From contig NZ_JAUTDN010000022.1 of the NCBI RefSeq assembly GCF_030646155.1, forward strand, positions 21,936 through 85,935: a stretch of DNA of 64,000 bases, given 5' to 3'. A program made the position numbers and the translations under genes. Numbering within the stretch: position 1 is the first letter of the stretch; the number at the start of each line of letters is the position of its first letter. The notes under the pieces were generated by a model, which saw only the letters and a list, made by a program, of their open reading frames with translations, was not told the origin of the DNA and made no database searches. Positions 1 to 7,656 of the stretch are shown here, piece by piece. The stretch comes from Conexibacter sp. CPCC 205762 (lineage in GTDB: Bacteria > Actinomycetota > Thermoleophilia > Solirubrobacterales > Solirubrobacteraceae).

Positions 1-455
1 AGGACCATCGGCAGGTAGTCCATGACATAGCCCGGGTTGGCGCCCGTGCCGACCATCGCCACCGCGCGCCGCTTGGCGAGCGTCTCCAGGCGCGCTGCCA
101 GCTCGGCGTCGACCGCCTGCGGGTAGATCGCGTCCTCGCCGATGCAGACGACCCGCAGCCCGAGTTCGAAAGCCGCGGCGAGCGGCGCCTCGAGGTCGAC
201 GAGATGCCCGTGCGTCGCGAGCAGGACCACATCGGCCCCGCCGGCGCGGGCGACGACCTCAGCAAGGTCATCGCCCGCGACAGCGGAGTCGACTGCGCCC
301 GGTGCCTCGCGCGCAAGCGCAGCGGCGGCCCGCTCAGCCGACCGCTGCGACACGACGCCGGCGACCGCGAGCCCCGGGGTTCGCGCGGCGACGCGCAGCG
401 CATGGCTGCCCATCGCCCCGGTCCCCCAGTGCACGGTGCGGATCGCTGGCGTCAA
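1..455 (-). CDS. DapB-like NAD(P)-dependent dehydrogenase (partial, 3' end off the window)
   Basis: About 151 residues are visible and the gene runs off the left edge. The start is a TTG whose last two bases overlap the TGA stop of the upstream hydrolase gene. The N-terminus holds a Rossmann signature (VHWGTGAMG, residues about 8-16), followed by alternating beta-alpha segments and an ATHGH segment. This pattern fits the dihydrodipicolinate reductase-like / 2,4-diaminopentanoate dehydrogenase-like family, which oxidises amines or reduces imines with NAD(P). It is the last visible gene of a minus-strand set with the DUF6282-like hydrolase and the DapA-like aldolase, so it probably works on a product of that aldolase or lyase. 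The substrate cannot be told from the sequence. A GTG seven codons further in is an alternative start. Confidence 0.7.
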   Translation of the reverse strand, partial: MTPAIRTVHWGTGAMGSHALRVAARTPGLAVAGVVSQRSAERAAAALAREAPGAVDSAVAGDDLAEVVARAGGADVVLLATHGHLVDLEAPLAAAFELGLRVVCIGEDAIYPQAVDAELAARLETLAKRRAVAMVGTGANPGYVMDYLPMV

Positions 456-1384
456 CCGAAGGTCCCCCGCGGCGGCGCGCCCTCGAGCACCAGCTTCACC
501 GGGTTGACGGCGAGCATGGTGTGGGCGTCGTCCTCAGCGAGGCCGGTGTCGACGAGGCACTGCGTGTAGCTGCGCAGCGCCTCCGGCACCAGCGGGAAGA
601 CCGCCGCGCCGGCGTCGGAGGAGAGGATGCAGCGCTCCGGGCCGATCGCTCTGATCGTCTCGACGACCTCGGCCGGCGAGGCGTGACAGGGGATCGGCAG
701 CGAGATCGACGCCGCGAACTCGATCGTCACGCCCATGTCGGCGATCTCGAGCAGGTCCTCGAGCGAGAGGTTGAGCGGCTTCCACAGCGCGTGGCCGAGC
801 AGCATCCGTCTCGCTCTTCTGGAGACGGCGTAGCGGAAGGCGGCGAGCGTCTCCTCGCGACCGAGGTGGGCCGTTCCGATCACGACGTCGTGGCGGATGC
901 AGATGTCGATGACCTCTCTCGCCTCGGGCAGCAGCTCGCCGTCGTCGCCGAGCGCGCCGACACCCGGGCCGCGCGTGAGGCGCTCGAAGCCCTCGTTGCC
1001 GCCGATCAGCTGCGGGCCGCCGTCGCCGGCGTCGGTCACGTCGTAGCTGCTCGCCGTGCCGAAGTAGTCGAAGTGGTTCTTGGAGTCGACCGTCGGGAAC
1101 CAGACGATGCGACCGCCCATCTTGATCGCCGACTCGACCGCGAACGGGTTGAGGCCGCCGGTGTAGCGGTTCAGCACGACGCCGCCGACGACCGTCAGCT
1201 CCGGAAACGCCTTCTGCACGTCGCTCGCCTGGGCGACCGACGGCTGGAAGTGATGCTTGAGGACGAAGCCTTTCATCCCCTGTCTGAGCGCGGCCTCGGC
1301 CGTCTCGAAGGCCGTCCACGGCCGCTCGAACAGCGACGGCGCGGTGTGGACGTGGCAGTCGAATGCGCCTCTGATGTCGATCAT
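452..1384 (-). CDS. DUF6282-like amidohydrolase-fold metal-dependent hydrolase
   Basis: 310 residues. An HVH motif at residues 11-13 (FDCHVHTAP), paired histidines at 44-45 (LKHHF), a later TAHLG histidine and an SSDAG aspartate near residue 254 are the expected metal ligands of an amidohydrolase-type TIM barrel. The overall pattern, with an AAxxGMKGFVLKHHF block after the first metal motif, is that of the DUF6282 family, whose substrates are not known. The gene lies between a DapA-like aldolase upstream and a DapB-like dehydrogenase downstream, which overlaps its stop. The three probably act in one pathway on a small carbonyl or amide compound. The family assignment is from memory of the motif pattern. 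Confidence 0.75.
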   Translation of the reverse strand: MIDIRGAFDCHVHTAPSLFERPWTAFETAEAALRQGMKGFVLKHHFQPSVAQASDVQKAFPELTVVGGVVLNRYTGGLNPFAVESAIKMGGRIVWFPTVDSKNHFDYFGTASSYDVTDAGDGGPQLIGGNEGFERLTRGPGVGALGDDGELLPEAREVIDICIRHDVVIGTAHLGREETLAAFRYAVSRRARRMLLGHALWKPLNLSLEDLLEIADMGVTIEFAASISLPIPCHASPAEVVETIRAIGPERCILSSDAGAAVFPLVPEALRSYTQCLVDTGLAEDDAHTMLAVNPVKLVLEGAPPRGTFG

Positions 1385-1418
1385 CGGTGAGTGCTCTCCT
1401 TCATTGGGATGCCGGACC

Positions 1419-2342
1419 TCAGGCTGCCACGGGGGTCAGCCCGATCTCGTCCATCAGTCTGTGCAGGTAGTGGACGTCCTCCTGCGGCAGCGGGAGCAGC
1501 GGTCGACGGCAGGGACCGCCTGTGCGCCCGATCCGATCGAGACCGGCCTTGAAGATCTGGATGAAGTCGGGGCGCTCGTCCGGGCGCCCGAACATCGGCT
1601 TGATCGACGTCATGTTCACGAGCGGCAGGATCCGGTACCACTGCTCGCGCGCGGCCTCGAGCTCGCCGGCCTGCGCGAGGTTCCAGAGCTTGACCGCCTC
1701 GTGCGGCATGAAGTTGCTGACGCCCGCGACCCAGCCATCGGCGCCGCCGCAGATCGCCTCGAAGGCGCCGTAGTCCTCGCCGTAGAGGACCGGCACCGAG
1801 TCCGGCACGGTCAGCTTCAGGTCGTGGATGCGGGCCGGATCGCCGTGCGACTCCTTGACGATCTTCGCGGTGCCGTCGTTGGCCAGCTCCGCGAGGTCGG
1901 CGGTCTCGAGCGAGACACCCGAGGCAGGCGGGTTGTTGTAGACGACGAACGGGATCTCGACCGCCTCCGCGATGTCGCGGAAGTACTGCATCACCTCGCG
2001 CCGCGGCGGGCTCGAGTAATACGGCGCGACGCTCATGACGGCGTTCGCGCCGGCCGCCTCGGCGGACTTCGCGAGCCGCACCGCGATCTCGGTCGAAGTG
2101 TCCATGACGCCGATGTAGAGCGGCACGCGCCCGTCGACCCACTCGACGTACTTCGCCGCCAGGCGCTCCCGCTCAGCGGTCTCGAACGAGAAGAACTCGC
2201 CGCACGTGCCCAGCGCCAGCAGCGCGTGCACGCCGGCGTCGAGGAGCCAGTCGACGTGCTCCTTGGTGCGCGCCTCGTCGACCGCCCCGTTCTCGTCGAA
2301 GATGGTGACGCACGGGGGCATCACTCCCACAATCTCGGCCAT
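1419..2342 (-). CDS. DapA/NAL-family aldolase (dihydrodipicolinate synthase-like)
   Basis: 307 residues from the ATG at 2342, which has a clear GAAAGGAG ribosome site six bases upstream; the longer open frame upstream is not needed. GTCGE at residues 45-49 corresponds to the family's GTTGE motif, YNNP with Tyr135 is the proton relay, and Lys163 in IVKES is the Schiff-base lysine. The protein is therefore a class I aldolase or lyase acting on pyruvate-like donors. The family covers true DHDPS, N-acetylneuraminate lyase and sugar-acid dehydratases. The Thr-to-Cys change in GTCGE and the catabolic neighbours argue against a biosynthetic DapA. It shares a direction with the DUF6282-like hydrolase 34 bp downstream. 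Confidence 0.85.
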   Translation of the reverse strand: MAEIVGVMPPCVTIFDENGAVDEARTKEHVDWLLDAGVHALLALGTCGEFFSFETAERERLAAKYVEWVDGRVPLYIGVMDTSTEIAVRLAKSAEAAGANAVMSVAPYYSSPPRREVMQYFRDIAEAVEIPFVVYNNPPASGVSLETADLAELANDGTAKIVKESHGDPARIHDLKLTVPDSVPVLYGEDYGAFEAICGGADGWVAGVSNFMPHEAVKLWNLAQAGELEAAREQWYRILPLVNMTSIKPMFGRPDERPDFIQIFKAGLDRIGRTGGPCRRPLLPLPQEDVHYLHRLMDEIGLTPVAA

Positions 2343-2390
2343 GCAGCTCCTTTCACGCCATGACCACGACGCCACGGCCTCTCTTAAATA

Positions 2391-2408
2391 GAAGTGTAGA
2401 GTAACTTC
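2391..2408. promoter_or_regulatory. Operator-like inverted repeat upstream of the aldolase gene
   Basis: GAAGT (2391-2395) and ACTTC (2404-2408) form an inverted repeat with an 8-bp spacer. It lies in an unusually AT-rich stretch (2380-2425) between the EamA stop and the aldolase start, which is the likely promoter of the aldolase-hydrolase-dehydrogenase unit. Similar ACTTC/GAAGT arms recur in the hairpin at 5861-5895. Binding by the XRE-cupin regulator encoded at 3444-4079 is a guess. Confidence 0.35.
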
Positions 2409-2427
2409 AATGAGATTGCAATAGCGA

Positions 2428-3366
2428 TCATGATCGCGCTCGCGCCTTCCGCTCCCCGCCGCCAAGCCCCCAGACGACGCCCGCGACGATTGCCGCACAG
2501 CCGACCGTCGCGCTGACGGTCAGCGGGCCGTCGCCGAGCGCCACGCCACTTGCCAGCGCCAGCATCGGCACGCCGCCGACGAACAGCCCCATCCGCTCCG
2601 CGCCAAGCGCGAGCACGGCGAAGCTCCAGCAGAGGAACGCCGCCGCCGTCACAAACAGCCCGAGGTAGGCGATGGCCGCAGCCTCGCCGCGCGTCGGAGC
2701 ACCGAAGGCCGGATCGAACAGCAGCGCGGCGCAGCCGGAGACGAACGCAGCGGCGAGACAGGTCCAGGCGGCGACCCGGTGCGCGCCGAGACGGCCGAGC
2801 ACGTCCCCGATCGCGACCATGAAGCCGGCCTGCAGGAGAACCGCCGCGATCGCTGCGCCGGCGCCGAGAAGCGACAGCGCGCCACCACCTGAGACGACCG
2901 CCACCCCGGCCGAGACGAGCAGCGCCGCGGCGAGGCTCCGTCGCGACGGGCGGCGCCGCTCGCTGAGCGGCGCCAACAGCGCCAGCACCACCGGCAGGCA
3001 GCCCGCGATCATCCCGACCGGCGCCGGTCCGACCTCGCGGACCGCAGCGATCATCAGCACGTTGGAGCCGACCACCCCCGCGGCGGAGAGGACGAAGATC
3101 GCGACGGTGTCGCGGCGCGCCGGCCACCGTCGCGCTCCGACCGGCAGCGCGAGGAAGAGGACGATCGCCGCGAGCGCATAGCGCATCGCCTGGCCAGTCG
3201 CGGTCGGATAGTCGCCGACCGCGTCGAACGCAATGAACGAGGTGCCGACGAAGAGGACGTCAACGAGCGCGAACGCGATGCCGACCGAGCGCGACGGCCG
3301 CCACGGCGGACCGCCGTGCGACGCCGCAGGCGTCGGCGCCTGCGCCTGCGATGAGACCATCTCCAC
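2428..3366 (-). CDS. EamA/DMT-family transporter
   Basis: 312 residues. After a Pro/Ala-rich N-terminus of about 30 residues there are about ten hydrophobic segments arranged as two similar halves, with the family's charged turns between them. This is the drug/metabolite transporter architecture, usually an exporter of amino acids or metabolites in the cytoplasmic membrane. It lies between the XRE-cupin regulator and the aldolase gene, all on the minus strand, so it may export an intermediate or product of the small pathway downstream. The start ATG sits just after a compact palindrome (3372-3384). Substrate unknown. Confidence 0.8.
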   Translation of the reverse strand: MEMVSSQAQAPTPAASHGGPPWRPSRSVGIAFALVDVLFVGTSFIAFDAVGDYPTATGQAMRYALAAIVLFLALPVGARRWPARRDTVAIFVLSAAGVVGSNVLMIAAVREVGPAPVGMIAGCLPVVLALLAPLSERRRPSRRSLAAALLVSAGVAVVSGGGALSLLGAGAAIAAVLLQAGFMVAIGDVLGRLGAHRVAAWTCLAAAFVSGCAALLFDPAFGAPTRGEAAAIAYLGLFVTAAAFLCWSFAVLALGAERMGLFVGGVPMLALASGVALGDGPLTVSATVGCAAIVAGVVWGLGGGERKARARS

Positions 3367-3371
3367 AGTCT

Positions 3372-3384
3372 CACTGTAACAGTG
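3372..3384. promoter_or_regulatory. 13-bp palindrome at the EamA start
   Basis: CACTGTAACAGTG is a perfect 6-bp inverted repeat around one base, 5 bp upstream of the EamA start, followed by a second CAGTG half-site at 3388-3392. The position suggests an operator. Confidence 0.45.
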
Positions 3385-3401
3385 CGACAGTGATACTGAA
3401 T

Positions 3402-3425
3402 CCGCTGACCGCTAGCGGTCAGCGG
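3402..3425. terminator. 24-bp perfect palindrome after the XRE-cupin gene
   Basis: A perfect 24-bp palindrome centred on CTAG (a 10-bp stem with a 4-nt loop if folded) lies between the regulator stop (3444) and the EamA promoter. It has no T-run, so it may be a terminator or a dimer operator. Confidence 0.45.
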
Positions 3426-3443
3426 GCCGACGCCGCGGGGGCG

Positions 3444-4079
3444 TCAGAACGACGGCGGCGTGATCGCCGAGATCAGCACGGCACGCTCATCGGACCGGTT
3501 CTCGACCTGATGCGACCTGCCGCTGTCGAAGGAGATGCTGTCACCGGGCCCGAGCACGTACTCGCGCCCCTCGATCGTGACGACGACCGACCCCTCGATG
3601 CAGACGGCGTTCTCCTCGCCGGGATGCGACATCGGCGCTGGATGGGTGCGCGAGCGGGGAGCGTACTCGATCCACAGGAACTCGATTTCGCGGTTGAGGT
3701 CGGGCGTCAGGAGCTCGTACTCGACGCGCGAGCGGTGGACCCGCAAGCCCTTGCGCTCGCCGCTGCGGACGATGATCCGCTTGCCGTCGAGCTCCTCGGC
3801 GCTGCCCTCCGCCTGGTCATGCTCGACGAACAGCGCGGCGATCGGGACGTCGAGCGCGGCAGCGAGACGCCGGAGCGTCGTGATCGATGGACTGGCGATG
3901 CCGCGCTCCACCTGTGAGATGAGGCTCTGCGAGACGCCGGCGCGTCTGGCCAGCTCCTGCAACGTCAATCTGCCGTCGGTCCGGATCGTCCGCAGCTGGC
4001 GACCGAGACGCACCCCGTCGAGTTCGTCGTCAGACGCGCCACCCGCCGATGGCGCCGGTGTCTGTTGCTCAGCCCCCAT
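3444..4079 (-). CDS. XRE-family regulator with C-terminal cupin domain
   Basis: 211 residues from the ATG at 4079; a GTG at 4088 gives three more residues but leaves too little room for the AGGG ribosome site. The N-terminal helix-turn-helix (about residues 30-85) includes LQELARRAGVSQSLISQVER. The C-terminal cupin (about 135-205) includes HPGEENAVCIEGSVVVTIEG and ends in EVENRSDERAVLISAITPP-like sequence. XRE-cupin proteins of this layout (PuuR/SutR-like) usually repress nearby catabolic genes and sense a small ligand with the cupin. Here it lies upstream of the transporter and the aldolase cluster on the same strand and is the most likely local regulator. Confidence 0.85.
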   Translation of the reverse strand: MGAEQQTPAPSAGGASDDELDGVRLGRQLRTIRTDGRLTLQELARRAGVSQSLISQVERGIASPSITTLRRLAAALDVPIAALFVEHDQAEGSAEELDGKRIIVRSGERKGLRVHRSRVEYELLTPDLNREIEFLWIEYAPRSRTHPAPMSHPGEENAVCIEGSVVVTIEGREYVLGPGDSISFDSGRSHQVENRSDERAVLISAITPPSF

Positions 4080-4272
4080 TTGAGGCACACCCTACCAGGG
4101 CAGCAGACGGAAAAGTTCAATGCCCGTGCAGCTCGTATGCAAACGGAGCACTGCCCGCACGTGCATACGCCGGAGACACCTCGTTATCTTTCAATAGGTT
4201 TGAAACTCCCCTGCCACCAATGTCAAACAGACTGCAAACCCAACCCGGTAGGGAGGATCCGCTACACACCGT

Positions 4273-4335
4273 GCCTACGCGCTCGACGACTACACCGACG
4301 TCAAGCACGTGATGATCGCCAACGGCGCCGCCTGA
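4273..4335 (+). pseudogene. Relic of an aldehyde dehydrogenase C-terminus
   Basis: The plus strand reads AYALDDYTDVKHVMIANGAA and then TGA. The YALDDYTDVKHVMI block looks like the last strand of aldehyde dehydrogenases (typically YxLxxYTxVKxV near the C-terminus). An in-frame TAG lies about 24 bp upstream and nothing else of the enzyme remains. This is probably the surviving end of a deleted gene. The match is by eye and short. Confidence 0.4.
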
Positions 4336-4341
4336 GACGGC

Positions 4342-4371
4342 GGCTGCGGGACGGCACGCCGTCCCGCAGCC
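4342..4371. terminator. Hairpin terminator between plus- and minus-strand ends
   Basis: A perfect 13-bp stem (GGCTGCGGGACGG with its complement) with loop CACG sits 6 bp beyond the isochorismatase stop. There is no T-tract, as is common in very GC-rich genomes. It can also serve the plus-strand relic. Confidence 0.65.
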
Positions 4372-4377
4372 CGGCGA

Positions 4378-5136
4378 TCAGCGCGCCGGCGGCGCGCCGC
4401 CGGCCGTTCCCTTCAGGATCGGCATGCGATCGACGAACAGGTCGTCGGGCAGCGTGCCGATGTACTCGAGCACCTCGTCGATGCCGAGCACGTCGGCGTA
4501 CTTCATGTGCATGTCGAAGAGGTTCACCCAGTGCGACGCCTCCGCGCGATCGAAGGTGCCCTCCTCGACGACGATCATTCTGTAGTTGTACGAGAAGCCG
4601 TCGTTGACGCTCGCGCGCACGCAGCCGCTCGTCGCGACACCACAGGTGATGATCGAGTCGGCGCCGAGGTCGGCCAGGTAGGACGGCAGCAGCGTCCCGA
4701 AGAAGGCGCTCGACTTGCCCTTCTCGATGACGACATCGGCCGGCCCCGGCTCGATCTCGCGCACGATCTGGTTGGCCCGCGCCGGCTCCAGGTCCTCGGC
4801 CTCGCGCCCGCACTTGTCCTTCCAGCGGCCCATGCCGAAGTCGCCCGCGATCGGATCCTGCGGACCGGTCGTGTAGAAGATCGGCAGCCGCCGCTCGCGC
4901 GAGGCCGCGATCAGGCGCTGGATCTGCGTGATCGCTCTCCACGCCTCCTCGCCGGCGCTGTTGTGCCATCTCTTGATCGACTCGAAGATCGGCTCGGGCC
5001 CGTCGCCCGTGAAGGCGTAGGAGACGTCGATCACGAGCAGCACCGGCCGCTCCCCGAAGCCGCCGCGCTCGCCGTAGCCGGTGAGCGGGAACAGTCTCTT
5101 GTCCCGCTCGGTGATGTACGGGTCCCAGCCGCTCAT
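4378..5136 (-). CDS. Isochorismatase-family cysteine hydrolase
   Basis: 252 residues from the ATG at 5136, which overlaps the upstream cupin gene's stop by four bases (ATGA). The catalytic triad of the family is visible: Asp37 (VLLVIDVSYAF), Lys139 (VVIEKGKSSAFF) and Cys172 (GVATSGCVRAS), with a cis-peptide-type VATSGC turn. This is the N-carbamoylsarcosine amidohydrolase/isochorismatase fold, which hydrolyses C-N or vinyl ether bonds. Tight coupling to the bicupin suggests the two act together, perhaps on an amide or carbamoyl compound related to the downstream catabolic genes. A longer open frame upstream is a shadow of the cupin gene. Confidence 0.85.
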   Translation of the reverse strand: MSGWDPYITERDKRLFPLTGYGERGGFGERPVLLVIDVSYAFTGDGPEPIFESIKRWHNSAGEEAWRAITQIQRLIAASRERRLPIFYTTGPQDPIAGDFGMGRWKDKCGREAEDLEPARANQIVREIEPGPADVVIEKGKSSAFFGTLLPSYLADLGADSIITCGVATSGCVRASVNDGFSYNYRMIVVEEGTFDRAEASHWVNLFDMHMKYADVLGIDEVLEYIGTLPDDLFVDRMPILKGTAGGAPPAR

Positions 5137-5804
5137 GAGTAGTTCTTGATCTCCAGGCAGGTCAGCCGCGAATCGAAGACGAACGGCCCGTCCTCCGCGC
5201 CGGCCGGCATGCACGTGTAGGTGCCGGGGCCGTAGACGCCACGATGAGAACTGCAGGCCCCGTCGAAGATCAGGACCTCCTCGTCGAAGTCGTGCAGGTC
5301 GGGCTCGGTCGTGCGCGCGCCGGGCTCGATGCGGCCGAGCGCGGTCAGCGAGCCGGAGGGCCCCTTCGAGAGCACCTTCTGCTGGAAGTCGTCGTCGCGG
5401 TACGGGATCCGCTCCCACGGCAGCGCCTCGAGCGCCTCCGCGGTCCAGGCGACTGACTCCTTGTCGAGGACGTCATTGAAATCGCGCAGCTGGAACAGCA
5501 GCGCCCCGTCGGAGGAGCTGGTGGCGGCGCGCTCCTCGCCCGGTCTCTGGCAGATGTACGAGCCGGTGCGATACGTGACGCCGCCGCGCTCGAACGCGCC
5601 TTCGAGCACGTACGTCTCCTCCCAGCGGTCGAGCGTCTCCGCCGGCAGCGTCGCGCCGGCCTCGAGCTTCAGGAACCGCGTCGCGGAGCCGAGCTCGTCA
5701 TCGAGTGCGATGACCCGCTCAGCGGCTCCGGAGACCTCGGCGAGCTGCGCCCACGGGAGCGCGTCGAAGTCCTTCTGATACGCGCGGACGACCGGCTTGG
5801 CCAT
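5133..5804 (-). CDS. Bicupin (ChrR-like cupin) protein
   Basis: 223 residues. There are two similar halves, each with a cupin barrel: the first around residues 45-110 (RWEETYVLEGAFERGG, then GSYICQRPG), the second around 150-215 (HDFDEEVLIFDGACSS, then GTYTCMPAG). The E-E-Y-V and E-E-V-L positions and the GTY/GSY turns match the ChrR-type cupin family, which often binds a metal. The start has an AAGGAGGA ribosome site. It leads a two-gene unit with the isochorismatase-like hydrolase through an ATGA overlap. It may be a small dioxygenase, an isomerase or a ligand-binding protein; the sequence does not decide. Confidence 0.75.
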   Translation of the reverse strand: MAKPVVRAYQKDFDALPWAQLAEVSGAAERVIALDDELGSATRFLKLEAGATLPAETLDRWEETYVLEGAFERGGVTYRTGSYICQRPGEERAATSSSDGALLFQLRDFNDVLDKESVAWTAEALEALPWERIPYRDDDFQQKVLSKGPSGSLTALGRIEPGARTTEPDLHDFDEEVLIFDGACSSHRGVYGPGTYTCMPAGAEDGPFVFDSRLTCLEIKNYS

Positions 5805-5860
5805 TCCATTCCTCCTTCACCACCAACGCGGACCATACCGCGTCGTAGAGCAGTAGAATT

Positions 5861-5895
5861 GTACACGCACTTCAGTAGGACTGAAGTGCGTGTAC
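5861..5895. terminator. Perfect 15-bp hairpin between pntB and the cupin gene
   Basis: GTACACGCACTTCAG (5861-5875), loop TAGGA and the exact complement (5881-5895) lie 10 bp beyond the pntB stop and about 57 bp before the cupin start. It could terminate the pnt transcript, or act as an operator, since its ACTTC/GAAGT arms recall the repeat at 2391-2408. Confidence 0.5.
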
Positions 5896-5905
5896 GGCGA
5901 TCACG

Positions 5906-7321
5906 TCAGACCGTCTTGAGCTCCTCGACGATCTCGGCGACCGATCGCTTCGCGTCGCCGAACAGCATCGAGGTCTTCGCGTTGGTGAAGAGCGGGTTGT
6001 CGACGCCGGCATAGCCGGAACTCATCGACCGCTTCAGCACGACGATCGAGCCGCTCGCCTCGACGTCGAGGATCGGCATCCCGTAGATCGGGCTGTCGGG
6101 GCGCGTGCGCGCGTCCGGGTTGACGACGTCGTTGGCCCCGATCACGAGCGCCACGTCGGTGCGCGGGAACTCGCGGTTGGCCGCTTCGAGCTCCTGCAGG
6201 TGCTCGTACGGCACGTCAGCCTCGGCGAGCAGCACGTTCATGTGGCCTGGCATCCGCCCGGCGACCGGGTGGACCGCGTAGGCGACGTCGACGCCGCGCC
6301 CCTCCAGCATCGTCGCCATCTCACGCACGGCGTGCTGCGCCTGGCTGACCGCCATACCGTAACCGGGCACGACCACGACCCGTTGCGCGTACGCCATCTG
6401 GATCGCGACGTCGGCCGCCGACGTCGGGCGGACGGGCGCGGCCGGGCCGTCGCGCTCCACGCCGGCGACCGTCGTGCCGCCAAAGCCGCCGGCGACGATC
6501 GCCCGGATCGGGCGGTTCATCGCCGCCGCCATCTGCTGCGTCAGCAGCGTGCCCGACGCTCCGACGAGCATGCCGGCGACGATCAGCGCGCTGATGTCGA
6601 GCGCGACGCCGGCAGCCGCCGCCGCGAGCCCGGTGAAGGCGTTCAGGAGGCTGATCACGACGGGCATGTCGGCCCCGCCGATCGGCAACACGAGCAGAAC
6701 GCCGAGCAGGCCCGAAGCGACCAGCAGGCCGACGATCGCGGCCTCCCCGCCCTCGCCCGCGACGACCGCAACCGCGCACCCGGTGGCCGCCAGGCCGACG
6801 AGCGCGTTGACAGGCGTCTGCAGCCGCCCGAGCGACTGGCTCCCGCCGCTCACGAGCCCCTGCAGCTTGCCGAACGCGACGTTCGAGCCCCAGAACGAGA
6901 CGCTGCCGACGGCGGCGGAGAAGACGCTGAAGATCGCGACGTAGGTCGCGACGCCGTCGAAGCCGCTCGTGGTGCGGAACTCGACCCAGGCGATCAGCGC
7001 GACGGCGCCGCCGCCGACGCCGTTGAACAGCGCGACCAGCTGCGGCATCGCGGTCATCGCGACGCGGCGCGCCGCCGGGACGCCCGCGGCCGTGCCGAGC
7101 GCGACGCCGAGGACGACGAGGCCGAGATGTCGTGGATCGGGCACGAGCAGCGCGGCGAGCACCGAGGCGCCCATCCCGACCGCCGCGATGCGATTGCCGC
7201 GGACCGCGGTGCGCGGCCCAGTCAGGCCCATCAGGCCGAGGACGAACAGGGCGAAGCCGGCGATGTAGAGGACCGCCTGCAGGTCGCCGCTCTCGAGCAC
7301 CGACGCGGACACGGGCGTCAT
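5906..7321 (-). CDS. pntB: NAD(P) transhydrogenase beta subunit (PntB)
   Basis: 471 residues, the usual length for PntB. The N-terminal two thirds hold about eight membrane helices (dII); the C-terminal part, from about residue 300, is the NADP-binding dIII domain with VVVPGYGMAVSQAQHAVREM, GRMPGHMNVLLAEADVPY, VIGANDVVNP and KRSMSSGYAGVDNPLF. Together with the alpha subunits it couples proton inflow to hydride transfer from NADH to NADP, making NADPH at the cytoplasmic membrane. The start overlaps the pntA2 stop. The NADPH made here is what the neighbouring F420 reductase gene (9635-10306) needs. Confidence 0.95.
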   Translation of the reverse strand: MTPVSASVLESGDLQAVLYIAGFALFVLGLMGLTGPRTAVRGNRIAAVGMGASVLAALLVPDPRHLGLVVLGVALGTAAGVPAARRVAMTAMPQLVALFNGVGGGAVALIAWVEFRTTSGFDGVATYVAIFSVFSAAVGSVSFWGSNVAFGKLQGLVSGGSQSLGRLQTPVNALVGLAATGCAVAVVAGEGGEAAIVGLLVASGLLGVLLVLPIGGADMPVVISLLNAFTGLAAAAAGVALDISALIVAGMLVGASGTLLTQQMAAAMNRPIRAIVAGGFGGTTVAGVERDGPAAPVRPTSAADVAIQMAYAQRVVVVPGYGMAVSQAQHAVREMATMLEGRGVDVAYAVHPVAGRMPGHMNVLLAEADVPYEHLQELEAANREFPRTDVALVIGANDVVNPDARTRPDSPIYGMPILDVEASGSIVVLKRSMSSGYAGVDNPLFTNAKTSMLFGDAKRSVAEIVEELKTV

Positions 7322-7656
7322 CGCTTCTCCTCTCTCGCTCTGCCCTTGAACATCTCGAGCATGCGGTCGGTGACCAGGAAGCCGCCGACGACGTTGAGCG
7401 TCCCGAACGCGACGGCGATCACGAGCAGCACCTCATCGAGCGTCGAGGAGGCGACGCCCTCGACGAGCAGCACGAGCCCGCCCAGCACGACGATGCCGTG
7501 GATTGCGTTCGTCCCCGACATCAGCGGCGTGTGCAGCGTGTTGGGAACCTTCGAGATGACGGCATAGCCGACGAATCCCGCCAGGACCAGGATCGCCAGG
7601 TTGGTCAGCAGCGGGCTCCCGCCCCCGGCCGACGCTGCGGTCGCCAGCGCGATCAT
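7318..7656 (-). CDS. pntA2: NAD(P) transhydrogenase alpha subunit, membrane part (PntA2)
   Basis: 112 residues with three to four membrane helices (LAILVLAGFVGYAVI, HGIVVLGGLVLLVEGVA, VLLVIAVAFGTLNVVGGFLV) and the conserved KVPNTLHTPLMSGTNAIHG segment of the alpha-subunit dII domain. In enzymes with a split alpha chain this part is a separate gene, as here. It overlaps pntA1 (ATGA at 7653-7656) and pntB by four bases, so the three chains are probably translated in a coupled way. Confidence 0.93.
   Translation of the reverse strand: MIALATAASAGGGSPLLTNLAILVLAGFVGYAVISKVPNTLHTPLMSGTNAIHGIVVLGGLVLLVEGVASSTLDEVLLVIAVAFGTLNVVGGFLVTDRMLEMFKGRAREEKR

Larger units (their letters stand above)
4080..4377. 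other. Intergenic region, 298 bp
   Basis: No complete gene. It holds a spaced inverted repeat (GTATGCA 4135-4141 and TGCATAC 4162-4168), probably part of the regulator's promoter, a short aldehyde dehydrogenase-like coding relic on the plus strand, and a strong hairpin at 4342-4371. Confidence 0.6.
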
